NCBI RefSeq assembly: GCF_042652965.1
Contig: NZ_JBHSHL010000007.1
Span: 1 to 64,000 of the forward strand
From: Filifactor villosus
GTDB taxonomy: Bacteria > Bacillota > Clostridia > Peptostreptococcales > Filifactoraceae
Length of the DNA: 64,000 nt
Direction of reading: 5' to 3'
Both the position numbers and the translations under genes were made by a program. Below, in pieces: positions 1 to 8,125 of this stretch. Below the pieces are notes generated by a model that saw nothing but the letters and a program-made list of their open reading frames with translations, was not told the origin of the DNA and searched no databases. Position 1 is the stretch's first letter; the number at the start of each line of letters is the position of its first letter.

Positions 1-240
1 GTGATTGATTGGACCGGTTTTCAAAGAGATTTTTTGTTGTTTGTGGACCATTTTTAGATTAGCATATACATATCGAAATCCTTCTGTCGCGTTTACTATC
101 TTGCTTTTTTCTTGATTCACTCTGAGGCTTCGTTGCTCCAGTTCCTCTCCGGTTCTTCGGATCAAGTCTTCCATGCCGTTATTAGGTGCGATAAGCATAT
201 CATCCACATATCTCAGATAAAAGACGGAGTTGTTTGACAT
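1..240 (-). pseudogene. Reverse transcriptase fragment, truncated at its 5' end
   Basis: Reading the minus strand from the ATG at 240 gives 80 open codons that continue past the window edge. The product has FYLRYVDDMLIAP, the reverse-transcriptase palm motif (the two catalytic aspartates of YxDD), followed by LRVNQEKSKIVNATEGF, which matches the next conserved block of group II intron and related RTs (L..N.EK..iv...GF). The frame stays open upstream only to a TGA at 304-306, and no earlier RT motifs are found there. The fingers region and the first catalytic aspartate are therefore missing, and this is probably a broken gene. The continuation left of the window may hold a thumb or a fused Cas1 or maturase domain. 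It lies beside a CARF-HEPN gene, so a CRISPR-associated RT is possible, but an intron RT is equally compatible. Confidence 0.6.
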
Positions 241-438
241 GGTTTGGTCGAAACGGACGGATGTAAAAAAAACGGGAAAATATTTTAAAAAATATTCTCC
301 CGATCAAATAAACGTTTGTGTTGTAGGTCCTCATCATTTAGAAGGGTGACAGCATAAGATCAACGTAAACTTCAATGTATCCATCCGATGAATAAAGAGG
401 TTTCTTTGTCGATATTCGTTGTCTATTCAAACTTTTAG

Positions 439-2229
439 TTAAGGAGTGTTCGGTTTCTTGCAAACCTCTCTTGAACAATCTATAGCACATTGAAGAGAAT
501 TGGAAATAAAGCCCTTCGTTAATTTAATCTTGAATGGTTGTCCTTTATCAGGATCCACTCCCTCTAACCCCTGCTTTTCAAGGTAGGCTATCATCCCCTG
601 ACTTGTGGTCATATTCCCACTTGCATGGTTAAGATTATTTCGAATCACTCTAATTGCATGGTAAAATTTCATAGCTTTAAAAAGATCATTATATTCCTTA
701 TGACGGGTTGCTTCTTTTTCTAAAATTTCTAAAGCCTTTAAATTAAATTCAGGTTCATTTGTGCCAAGATTTTTAATTTTGTTCGCCAAATATCTTTTAG
801 CGTTATAATCCCCATTTTTCAATGCCTGAATAAAACGATAAAAATCTTTTTGAAGTACTAAAACGCTAGTACCATTCTGATTTATTTTGTGAGGAAGTGT
901 CCCATTAATGTACTCGCTGGATATAGCTCTACATGCCTCAAAATCCGTTTTTATATGTTTTGCCACTCTTTGATCAATATCTCTTGCCGAGATATTTGTT
1001 GTACACGCAAGCACATCACTAAGTATATATTCAATAATACTTTTTTTATAAAGAAGATTATTGAATTTTTCTAGTATTTCATTACTTTTGCAATTACAAG
1101 GATCATTCTTTCTTAAAAACCAGTGTAGTACACCCCCAAAAACTTCCCAGTTATTATGATAATAATCCAAAATTTTTTCATTATAGATGGTTACCGCCTG
1201 TTGCAACATATTATTCTCCAAACACCACTGAGCCAAGTCCAAAATAGAGGGCGATGCTTTGTCGATATACAACTTTTCTTTTACTGTGGGGATAAGGGTC
1301 TTAAACATTTGAACAAAGATATCTTGTGTTGTGTCGTCTTCCAGATTCTTTATATTATCGGTTATTTCTTCTATCGACTTTTCTATATCATCTACCCTGC
1401 AGAGGGCGATCGCATCGGAAAAACTTTGCAGGCTATCAACAAAATCCTTCGCTTTGCTTTTATCAATACCGTTAGAGTTTGGTGCTTTCAAGTTTTCTTG
1501 CAGTTTGATCAACTGCCTTGCGTTTCCTGTACCGACAAACTCGCTTACCCCGTTGATCATATCAAACATATCATAGATATAACGAATATTACGAATTTCT
1601 TTAGGTTTGGAGAAAAAATCACTATAGACGATATCCTTACATTCGATATCCTTAAATTCCAAATATCGTATAAGCGCTACCATAAAGAAATTACTATCTC
1701 GAAGCCCTCCGGTATAATCAATATAAATACTATGCTCCACTTTATTTTCAGAACTCACGTTCAACCCAAGTTTTTCTTCTATTTTCCGATATATGTTTAC
1801 CGATCTTTCTTTCGATTCCGGTAAAGATTTTAAATCAGATCCATCACCATCGTATTTTTCTCCTTTTTCAAACTTAGTGGGAACTTCAAAATCATATCCG
1901 ATAGGAAGGATCTTTATTTTTGTTTTATAATCATCACCATATATTGCTGAGCAATGTTTAAGTACCATGTCCTTAAATCTCTCAAAAGCTGTCTGATTAC
2001 CGGGAGCCTTCCTTTCCGTAAAAACTTCTTGTGACACGATACAAATAATCGTATCAATCGGATTATGATTTTCTTTTGCTATTTGAATCAAGCGCTTGAC
2101 AGGAGCATCATTTGTTTGCTCTCCTTCAAATCCTCCCTTTGTCTCGTCATAGAAGTAAGTGTCTTTTTGCGCTTTATCACTATATTTACTCAAAAACAAT
2201 ATCATACTTGACCTTTTTTGTTCTTCCAT
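439..2229 (-). CDS. CARF-HEPN protein, Csm6/Csx1/TM1812-like putative cyclic-oligoadenylate-activated RNase
   Basis: The 596-residue product starts with a Rossmann-like half (about 1-230). It contains IDYTGGLRDSN near residues 170-180, the place and style of the ligand-binding motif of CARF domains, notably the TM1812/Csx2 type (D.T.G.R). The C-terminal part is helical and carries RNNLNH at about 530-535, the R-x4-H signature of HEPN ribonucleases. In such proteins CARF senses cyclic oligoadenylate made by a type III CRISPR Cas10, and HEPN then cleaves RNA non-specifically. The start is supported by an AAGGAGG site about 7 nt upstream. No Cas10, Csm/Cmr or array is visible here, so it may be orphaned or belong to a locus left of the window. 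The middle region (about 230-500) has no domain I recognise. Family assignment rests on motifs only. Confidence 0.65.
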   Translation of the reverse strand: MEEQKRSSMILFLSKYSDKAQKDTYFYDETKGGFEGEQTNDAPVKRLIQIAKENHNPIDTIICIVSQEVFTERKAPGNQTAFERFKDMVLKHCSAIYGDDYKTKIKILPIGYDFEVPTKFEKGEKYDGDGSDLKSLPESKERSVNIYRKIEEKLGLNVSSENKVEHSIYIDYTGGLRDSNFFMVALIRYLEFKDIECKDIVYSDFFSKPKEIRNIRYIYDMFDMINGVSEFVGTGNARQLIKLQENLKAPNSNGIDKSKAKDFVDSLQSFSDAIALCRVDDIEKSIEEITDNIKNLEDDTTQDIFVQMFKTLIPTVKEKLYIDKASPSILDLAQWCLENNMLQQAVTIYNEKILDYYHNNWEVFGGVLHWFLRKNDPCNCKSNEILEKFNNLLYKKSIIEYILSDVLACTTNISARDIDQRVAKHIKTDFEACRAISSEYINGTLPHKINQNGTSVLVLQKDFYRFIQALKNGDYNAKRYLANKIKNLGTNEPEFNLKALEILEKEATRHKEYNDLFKAMKFYHAIRVIRNNLNHASGNMTTSQGMIAYLEKQGLEGVDPDKGQPFKIKLTKGFISNSLQCAIDCSREVCKKPNTP

Positions 2230-2401
2230 AGGTTTTTCCTCCTTATATCAATATAACGATCTTATCTCAGCCGTCAATCACGATCATATGCTAAGATCGG
2301 ATAAAAGAGTGGTCATATCGACCCTGCAACTTTGAATCTTCGTTTCATATCCTGTAAAATACAACTCTTCGATCAATAATCCCAATAGATCACAGTATTA
2401 A

Positions 2402-2545
2402 GGCGATACCACATAATCCAACAATCAACCTAAAATCCATTTTGCGCGAAGAATAAAATTTTTGAAAATATTGATATGACAAACCTTTATATTTTATAAA
2501 CAAAGAAACATCGAAAGTTTGCCTTCGTGCGGTGTTTCTCTAAAG
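2402..2545 (+). repeat. Family C intergenic repeat, copy C1
   Basis: About 145 bp, starting GGCGATACC and ending near GGTGTTTCTC. It shares TTGAAAATATTGATATGACA and the flanking AT-rich body with copies at 3.6, 10.1, 16.4, 17.8, 55.6 and 63.7 kb. No protein is encoded. Confidence 0.7.
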
Positions 2546-2687
2546 CAAAGGCGCAAAGTCAACACCCCTATCGTATGTAAACCGAAATCATGCCACGACC
2601 TGCACAGGAGTACAGGTACTCAGTATCTTCAAACTTCCTTTTCAAAGATAAAGCCTCGCAAGGATGTAACCTCTCCTCCGTCGTTTT

Positions 2688-2798
2688 ATACTATCACTCG
2701 TTTAAATTGTGGATATAAACGATTTGTACCATAGAAGATAACACAATTTTTCATGGTCGAAAAACAGATATATCCACACTTCTATCGGAGAATAGTAT
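2688..2798 (-). repeat. Family A MITE-like element, copy A1
   Basis: Ends ATACTATC and AATAGTAT; inside are TGGATATAAAC and GATATATCCACACTTCTAT, the hallmark of family A in reverse orientation. The flanking triplets (TTA, TTC) do not match exactly. Confidence 0.75.
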
Positions 2799-2998
2799 TC
2801 GGAGTAAAACGGTACAAAAAACGACCGATGTCCATTCAAACTTTAACCTGCTCACACACTGCTTATATCAACGATTTGAGCTTTACAGACGTCGAAATAC
2901 TTTTTTGTGATGAGCAGCTGCACTTGCATTGAACAGCGGTAAAATAAGTCGTTTAGAAACATCCGTATATTCCACTCTGTCTTTGTGAAGCGTCTTTC

Positions 2999-3364
2999 TT
3001 ATTTCTCTCCATATTCCCGAAAACGTACAAACTCAAATACGATCTCTTTCTTGCTGATGCCCTCCACATACACCTCCTTCGTATTTCTTTCGCTACAAGC
3101 GGAAACCACGGTGATTCCTTTTTCCTTCAGTTTTTTCACTACCGCATAGGTCAGGGTAAATTCTCCCTGGCACAGAACAGCGGTGGGATTTTTTTCAAGG
3201 ATCCGCTCCACCTGTCTGCATGCAAGGTCTTCCACCTCTGTTTCATCCGCGTGAGCGGGAACCGCCGGAAAAGCGAGGTCTTCGATTTCTCCCCATTGCG
3301 ATGCCGCTTCTCTTTGTTCCTTGCTCCAATACTGAGACGGATGATTCGAAAAATTGATCAACAT
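2999..3364 (-). CDS. Small conserved Rossmann-like protein, possible CRISPR ring-nuclease-like (Csx15/Csx20-type) partner
   Basis: The product is 121 residues, starting LINFSNHPSQYWS and containing VLCQGEFTLTYAVV, VVSACSER and a final FVRFREY. I recall proteins of this pattern as widespread in Clostridia without a firm function. The alternating beta-strand/helix pattern and the N-terminal NFSNHP segment resemble small CARF-like proteins such as Csx15 and Csx20 that act on cyclic oligoadenylates in type III CRISPR systems. Its position 770 bp from a CARF-HEPN gene on the same strand fits that idea but does not prove it. The ribosome binding site GGAAGGTGAT precedes the ATG. Two repeats lie between this gene and the CARF-HEPN gene, so they are unlikely to form one operon. 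The product name is inference. Confidence 0.45.
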   Translation of the reverse strand: MLINFSNHPSQYWSKEQREAASQWGEIEDLAFPAVPAHADETEVEDLACRQVERILEKNPTAVLCQGEFTLTYAVVKKLKEKGITVVSACSERNTKEVYVEGISKKEIVFEFVRFREYGEK

Positions 3365-3639
3365 AAGATCACCTTCCTTCGTTTTGATTTTTAGAGAGGT
3401 CTCACAGCGCCATACCGCATTCCTGTCGTTGTTGTACCAAACGGATATCTTTATACATAGTTGCTTGCCGGAATTTTACCATTCGTGTAACACCGATTTC
3501 ATTGCGGATTTTTGAATTGTTCGACATCTCCTTAGTATACTGTATCACAAACTAAGGCCTTCTGTACAGTACTTACCGATGCCATCAAGCCCTAACTTGC
3601 CTCCTACTTTTATATCCTTCGTTTTTTAAGCCATGTTAA

Positions 3640-3785
3640 GAAAACGCCGAGAAATTCAAAAAAATCGGTGCAATACCCATTTTGTATTAAGGGTGAGTTT
3701 CTTGAACATATTGATTTGAAAGATGTTTGAATTTGGGATCTTCATAGAGAAATCAAGTGTTCCCTTTTTACGGCATCCGTTTAAT
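3640..3785 (+). repeat. Family C intergenic repeat, copy C2
   Basis: Divergent copy sharing AAATTCAAAAAAAT, CCCATTTTGT and TCTTGAACATATTGATTTGA with the other C copies. Apart from this repeat and the promoter at 4052, I see nothing in 3365-4051. Confidence 0.6.
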
Positions 3786-4051
3786 ACTGTTCTGCGCCGA
3801 AATATCCGACATATCCCTATCGAAAAACAACTTGGATCATCCCGGTTCAAAGTTCGGGATCATACAATTCGAACAGACATCAACATAAAGAAACTACTTA
3901 AAATCTCAGGCTAATCCACCATATTTTTTGAGATATCTCCCATAAATAAAGGAATATCGGTAACGAGCTCTCAATGATTCCAATTCAAAAAACTTAACAT
4001 CGCTTTCTTCCGGGTGAGATATTATATTGTAAGCGGATCGATTTAAAGCTT

Positions 4052-4080
4052 GCACATTTTGGAAAACCGTCTTATACTAT
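4052..4080 (+). promoter_or_regulatory. Sigma-A promoter of the transglutaminase-like gene
   Basis: TTGCAC at 4052-4057 and TATACT at 4075-4080, separated by 17 nt. A strong AAAGGAGGAGC ribosome binding site follows, just before the ATG at 4106. Confidence 0.7.
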
Positions 4081-4105
4081 TACAATCACTATAAAGGAGG
4101 AGCTT

Positions 4106-4942
4106 ATGAAAAAGAAACTGATACCCTTTGTCCTGTTGACGCTGATGTTTGTTCAAACAGCAGTCGCACCGTCTCTGGCATCAAATTCAAAGTTCAAGTA
4201 TTTTGACAAAGAAATCAAGACCGAACTCGACAAGATCTATTCTTCACCCAATTTTGTATACGGGACTCAGATCAAGATCCACTATACCATGAACAGCAAG
4301 GGAAAGGTTACCGGCTACAAGATCGTTCAGCACCAATCGGAAGCACTGAAACAAAAGGTTCAATCGGCGAACAGTGTTGTGAGAAAGTTCTACCTGGAGC
4401 GTATTCAAAAGCAGTTCCCGCCCACCGAACCCGACTGGAGATTCAAGCGGGAGATGGAGATCATACGATATATGCTTGAGAACATCGACTATGCGATCGA
4501 CCGCTACAATACCGATACGATAAGCGATGACGATGCTACCGCCTACGGTGCTCTGGTCAAGAAAGAGGCTGTCTGTCAAGGATATGCCCACACCTTCTAC
4601 CTGCTCGCAACTCGCTGCGGTCTGGAAGCGCATATCGTCAGTAACGGAGACCACGCCTGGAACATCATAAAACTCGATGACGGCAACTACTACCATGTCG
4701 ATGTTACTTGGGAGGATCCCTATGAGAGCGATACCGGAAGACCCAACAAGGAATACGGCTACAAAAAACTTAGAAACCGCTATATCAACTTGACTTCGGA
4801 AGAGATACGAATGAGGGATGAAAGAGGTTTTCACAAAACCTGGACTCCCAACAAGTTCGAATGTAATTCTCTCACCTACGGACCCGATAAGGTGGAAAGC
4901 TATATCAAGGAGCTGACGGGAACTTCCACAGATATGAGATAA
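4106..4942 (+). CDS. Secreted transglutaminase-like (cysteine protease-fold) protein
   Basis: The 278-residue product has an N-terminal signal peptide (KKK, hydrophobic run, likely cleaved near residue 25 after SLA). The C-terminal half holds a transglutaminase-core triad in the right order: Cys in AVCQGYAHTF, His in DHAWNIIKL and Asp in HVDVTWEDP. Bacterial members are often peptidases or crosslinkers acting on cell-wall or surface proteins; the substrate cannot be read from sequence. The N-terminal part (about 26-130) is helical and unrecognised. It has its own promoter and ribosome binding site and is on the opposite strand from its neighbours, so it is probably a single-gene unit. Confidence 0.8.
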   Translation: MKKKLIPFVLLTLMFVQTAVAPSLASNSKFKYFDKEIKTELDKIYSSPNFVYGTQIKIHYTMNSKGKVTGYKIVQHQSEALKQKVQSANSVVRKFYLERIQKQFPPTEPDWRFKREMEIIRYMLENIDYAIDRYNTDTISDDDATAYGALVKKEAVCQGYAHTFYLLATRCGLEAHIVSNGDHAWNIIKLDDGNYYHVDVTWEDPYESDTGRPNKEYGYKKLRNRYINLTSEEIRMRDERGFHKTWTPNKFECNSLTYGPDKVESYIKELTGTSTDMR

Positions 4943-5124
4943 AAATCTGTGTGCAATCTTCTTAACTCCGGAGATAGATGCAAAGATAAGAGGATGATCA
5001 AGAGAAGGAAAGGGGTTTGGCCTTGTTTAGAAATTCATACAGAAGTTCGTACTATAACGGGGCATATCCAAGTCGGAGGATGACGATTCAAAGTATTCAA
5101 CCTGTTAATTTTAACGAAAAGTAG

Positions 5125-5242
5125 TATTACACTGTTTTCTGTTTAAAATGTCAGATAAACAGAATATGTATTTGCCGGAAACGTTTTGAGTAATTGTAGG
5201 GTTCAAACCTCTCGACCGGACAACTTTAAGATATAATAGTAT
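5125..5242 (+). repeat. Family B MITE-like element, copy B1
   Basis: Shares GTTTAAAATGTCAG, TTTGCCGGAAACGTTTTGAG and CGACCGGACAACTTTAA with the copies at 19.4, 27.8 and 44.6 kb, and ends AATAGTAT. It lies directly against A2. Confidence 0.7.
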
Positions 5243-5243
5243 T

Positions 5244-5357
5244 ATACTATTCTCCAATAGAAGTGTGGATATATCTGTTTTTCAAATCACGAAAAGTTGG
5301 TTTATCTTCTATGGCTCACAGATCGTTTATGTCCACAACTCAAAAGAATAATAACAT
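5244..5357 (+). repeat. Family A MITE-like element, copy A2
   Basis: Begins ATACTATTCTCCAATAGAAG and contains TATCTTCTATGG and a diverged TTTATGTCCACA. The right end has decayed to AATAACA. TTA flanks both sides. Confidence 0.85.
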
Positions 5358-5393
5358 TACACAAAATTACCGTGTTCAAAGAACAGTATCCGT

Positions 5394-5429
5394 CAAAAGA
5401 GGGACAAGCCTTATGCTTCGTCCCTCTTT
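5394..5429 (-). terminator. Rho-independent terminator of pncB
   Basis: On the minus strand, AAAGAGGGAC pairs with GTCCCTCTTTT around a 14-nt loop, a few bases after the pncB stop codon. Confidence 0.8.
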
Positions 5430-5434
5430 CTCCC

Positions 5435-6880
5435 TTATTGCTCTTCTTTTGAATTTCTTTTTTCTTTGATCAACTTATGCTTGACATCGTACAGTTCTTG
5501 TGACAAATCCACCTTGTAGGGTTCCGGATTGCTTAGTCTCAAATACTGAGGCCAGAGGGAGGCCTTTTCCTTAAAGGCATATTCCCTGTACTCTTTGACT
5601 GTTTTTTTCTCCCTTACGCATTTCCCGTCTATAAACAAAGGTTGGAGAAGTTCTTTGATATAATAATCCTTATATGTTCGTACCTTCCATGTATAGATCG
5701 GATGAAAAATGGTCAGAGGCTTGGAGGTATCAATCTTTTCTCCGTCCATCATAATCAGATCCGCCTCCGCCTTATCGTTGTTCTTGTTATAGATACGAAC
5801 GACCTGCTTGTATCCGGGATTGGTTATTTTTTCCGGAGATTCGGAGATTTTGATTTTCGGTTCATATTCCCCATTCTTGAGGACAGCGGCAAGCTTATAC
5901 ACTCCCCCAAGAGACGGGCAGTCACTCGAAGTAATCAACCTTGTTCCTATTCCCCAGGAATCGATTTTGGCTCCCTGGAGCTTGAGATCCATCAAGGTGT
6001 ACTCGTCCAAGTCGTTGGATGCCGTGATTTTAACATTTGGAAACCCTGCTTCATCCAACCGTTGTCGGACTTCCTTGGACAGATACTCCAAGTCTCCCGA
6101 ATCGATTCTTACCCCAAGAGGCTCATAGCCCTTCTGCCTCATCTCACGGAATACGGTAATTGCATTGGGAAGACCGCTTGCAAGGGTGTCGTAGGTGTCG
6201 ATCAGCAGTATCGTCTTGGTCGGGTAGGTCCTCGCATAGGATCGAAAAGCCTCCAGCTCCGAATCGAACTTCTGGATCCAGCTGTGAGCATGGGTTCCCA
6301 TTACAGGAACATCAAACATCTTGCCCGCCAGGACATTAGAGGTCCCTTGACAACCTCCTACGATAGCAGCCTTTGCCCCGTAGATCCCTGCATCCGGGCC
6401 CTGTGCACGACGCAGACCGAATTCCATCACGATATCGTCTTTGGCGACTTGACAGATCCTTGAGGCCTTGGTCGCAATCAGAGACTGGAAATTCAAGATA
6501 CACAACATTGCAGTCTCAATAAACTGGGCCTCGATCGCCTTTGCTTTTACCCTCAAGATCGGCTCATAGGGAAACATCACGCTACCCTGCTCCACCGCAT
6601 AAATCTCGCCCGTAAAACGGAAGTTCTTCAGATAGTCTAAAAATCCTTCGTCAAATATATCCAAACTGTGTAAATACTCGATGTCTTCCTGTGTAAGATG
6701 GAGGTTCTCAATATAGTCGATGATCTCATCAATACCGCAAATCAGCGTATATCCTCCCTTGCTCGGGTTGTTTCGGAAAAAAATATCGAAGACCATGATG
6801 TCTTCATGGCTATTATCCTTGTAATATCCATTCATCATTGTCAATTGATAAAGGTCCGTCATCAACGTCAGGTTTCTCAT
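5435..6880 (-). CDS. pncB: Nicotinate phosphoribosyltransferase
   Basis: Converts nicotinate and PRPP to nicotinate mononucleotide (with ATP hydrolysis), the salvage entry to NAD. The product starts MRNLTLMTDLYQLTM, the family's conserved N-terminus, and includes GVRIDSGDLEYLSKEVR, the phosphoribosyl-binding strand of this fold, and GIGTRLITS. At about 481 residues it is a normal length. I chose the ATG at 6880, not an upstream in-frame start at 6922, because AAGGAAG lies just ahead of it and the family begins there. It is monocistronic with its own terminator. Nothing seen indicates regulation. Confidence 0.93.
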   Translation of the reverse strand: MRNLTLMTDLYQLTMMNGYYKDNSHEDIMVFDIFFRNNPSKGGYTLICGIDEIIDYIENLHLTQEDIEYLHSLDIFDEGFLDYLKNFRFTGEIYAVEQGSVMFPYEPILRVKAKAIEAQFIETAMLCILNFQSLIATKASRICQVAKDDIVMEFGLRRAQGPDAGIYGAKAAIVGGCQGTSNVLAGKMFDVPVMGTHAHSWIQKFDSELEAFRSYARTYPTKTILLIDTYDTLASGLPNAITVFREMRQKGYEPLGVRIDSGDLEYLSKEVRQRLDEAGFPNVKITASNDLDEYTLMDLKLQGAKIDSWGIGTRLITSSDCPSLGGVYKLAAVLKNGEYEPKIKISESPEKITNPGYKQVVRIYNKNNDKAEADLIMMDGEKIDTSKPLTIFHPIYTWKVRTYKDYYIKELLQPLFIDGKCVREKKTVKEYREYAFKEKASLWPQYLRLSNPEPYKVDLSQELYDVKHKLIKEKRNSKEEQ

Positions 6881-7224
6881 TACTACACTTCCTTTGTATG
6901 TAACTATTATTTTTTGATACAACTACAATTGAACCCATTGTATCAGTAATGGATATAAAATTCAAGAAAAAAACAAAGCCTTTGTATTCAGATCAAACCC
7001 CTGCTTTCATAAACACGGAAGATTTTTTCAATAACCCTCAAATTTTTAGGGAAACTCTGCAAAAAAAACACCCCTTTATTTATCCGAATGCTATAACTTA
7101 TCTTCATAAAAGAAAAATAGTTCTATTTAAACTTTCAAAAACTCAAACATCCCTTATCGGACACGACTCATTTTTCTTCTATGTTTGACTATGCGACGTT
7201 TCCCTAAATCTTAGGCTTGAAAAA
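6881..7224. other. Intergenic region with no recognised feature
   Basis: AT-rich spacer between the pncB start and the RibH end. A 79-codon plus-strand frame exists here but lacks a ribosome binding site and resembles nothing. No terminator for the rib gene is evident. Confidence 0.5.
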
Positions 7225-8091
7225 CTACTTCAAATCCTCCATCTCTCTTATCAGATTTATCATCTCAATGGCTCCGACCGCACAATCAAAGCCTTTGTTT
7301 CCCGCCTTTGTTCCCGCTCTCTCGATCGCCTGCTCGATGTTTTCCGTTGTCAACACCCCGAACATCACCGGAAGACCCGTTTCTAAGGAAACCTGTGCGA
7401 TCCCCTTCGAGACTTCGTTGCATACATAGTCGTAGTGGCTCGTACTTCCGCGAATTACGGTCCCCAAACAAATGACCGCATCGTATTTTCCGCTTTTTGC
7501 CATCTTAGACGCGATAAGCGGGATCTCAAAGGCTCCCGGTACCCAAGCGACATCGATGTCCTCTTCTCCCACCTCATGACGCTTGAGAGCATCCATAGCA
7601 CCTCCCAAAAGCTTAGATGTGATAAACTCATTGAATCGCGCAACTACGATACCTATTTTTACTCCTTTAGATAAAAACTTTCCTTCATAGACCTTCATCT
7701 TTTGTCTCCTCATATCTCCGGGAAAGCCAAGCTCCAAGTTAGCCTCCAAGGTATCTCTTCCTCTGTCCTGCAGTTCATAGGCCTTGAGTTTGTTGATCAG
7801 ACCGATACCCCTTCCTTCTTGACGCATATACAGCAAAATCCCTCTTCCCTCTTCCTCAATTCTCTTCATCGCAGCTGCAAACTGTTGTCCGCAATCACAT
7901 CTTAAAGAACCGAAGGCATCTCCGGTAAGACATTCGGAGTGAACACGGCACAGTACGTTCTCTCCCTTGGAGATATCTCCCTTGATCAAAGCGACGTGAT
8001 GTTCTCCGTTAAGCCTGTTGATGTAACCGAAAGCTCTAAAGTCTCCGTATCTCTCTTCCCTACCCCCTCCACAAAAGCACGGGAACATCAA
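7225..8091 (-). CDS. ribH: Truncated GTP cyclohydrolase II (RibA) fragment joined in frame to lumazine synthase (RibH)
   Basis: Residues about 15-128 are the core of GTP cyclohydrolase II: HVALIKGDIS, the zinc ligands in HSECLTGDAF and LRCDCGQQ, YMRQEGRGIGL and EANLELGFPGD. The RibB half of a usual RibBA is missing before it. The last 60-70 residues, including the LLTNNP GTP-binding region, are missing after it. From Met132 (7698) onward is a complete 157-residue lumazine synthase (IGIVVARFNEF, VPGAFEIP, GTVIRGSTSHYDYV), which makes 6,7-dimethyl-8-ribityllumazine. An AGGAG site sits 8 nt before that Met codon, inside the fused frame, so RibH can be made alone. The structure looks like two deletions in a ribBA-ribH operon. 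RibA activity is doubtful. No FMN riboswitch is seen. Confidence 0.85.
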   Translation of the reverse strand: MMFPCFCGGGREERYGDFRAFGYINRLNGEHHVALIKGDISKGENVLCRVHSECLTGDAFGSLRCDCGQQFAAAMKRIEEEGRGILLYMRQEGRGIGLINKLKAYELQDRGRDTLEANLELGFPGDMRRQKMKVYEGKFLSKGVKIGIVVARFNEFITSKLLGGAMDALKRHEVGEEDIDVAWVPGAFEIPLIASKMAKSGKYDAVICLGTVIRGSTSHYDYVCNEVSKGIAQVSLETGLPVMFGVLTTENIEQAIERAGTKAGNKGFDCAVGAIEMINLIREMEDLK

Positions 8092-8125
8092 TCACTACAA
8101 TCCCTTCCAACAAAAACACGAGAAT

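Noticed and set aside
5263..5469. Small plus-strand open frame over repeat A2
   Set aside because: It lies in a mobile repeat and a terminator; similar frames occur in other A copies and have no ribosome binding site.
6949..7188. 79-codon plus-strand frame
   Set aside because: No ribosome binding site, no promoter, and a low-complexity product in an AT-rich gap.
8092..8125. FMN riboswitch before the rib fusion
   Set aside because: The gap is only 34 bp and directly follows the aldehyde dehydrogenase gene; no room for the aptamer.
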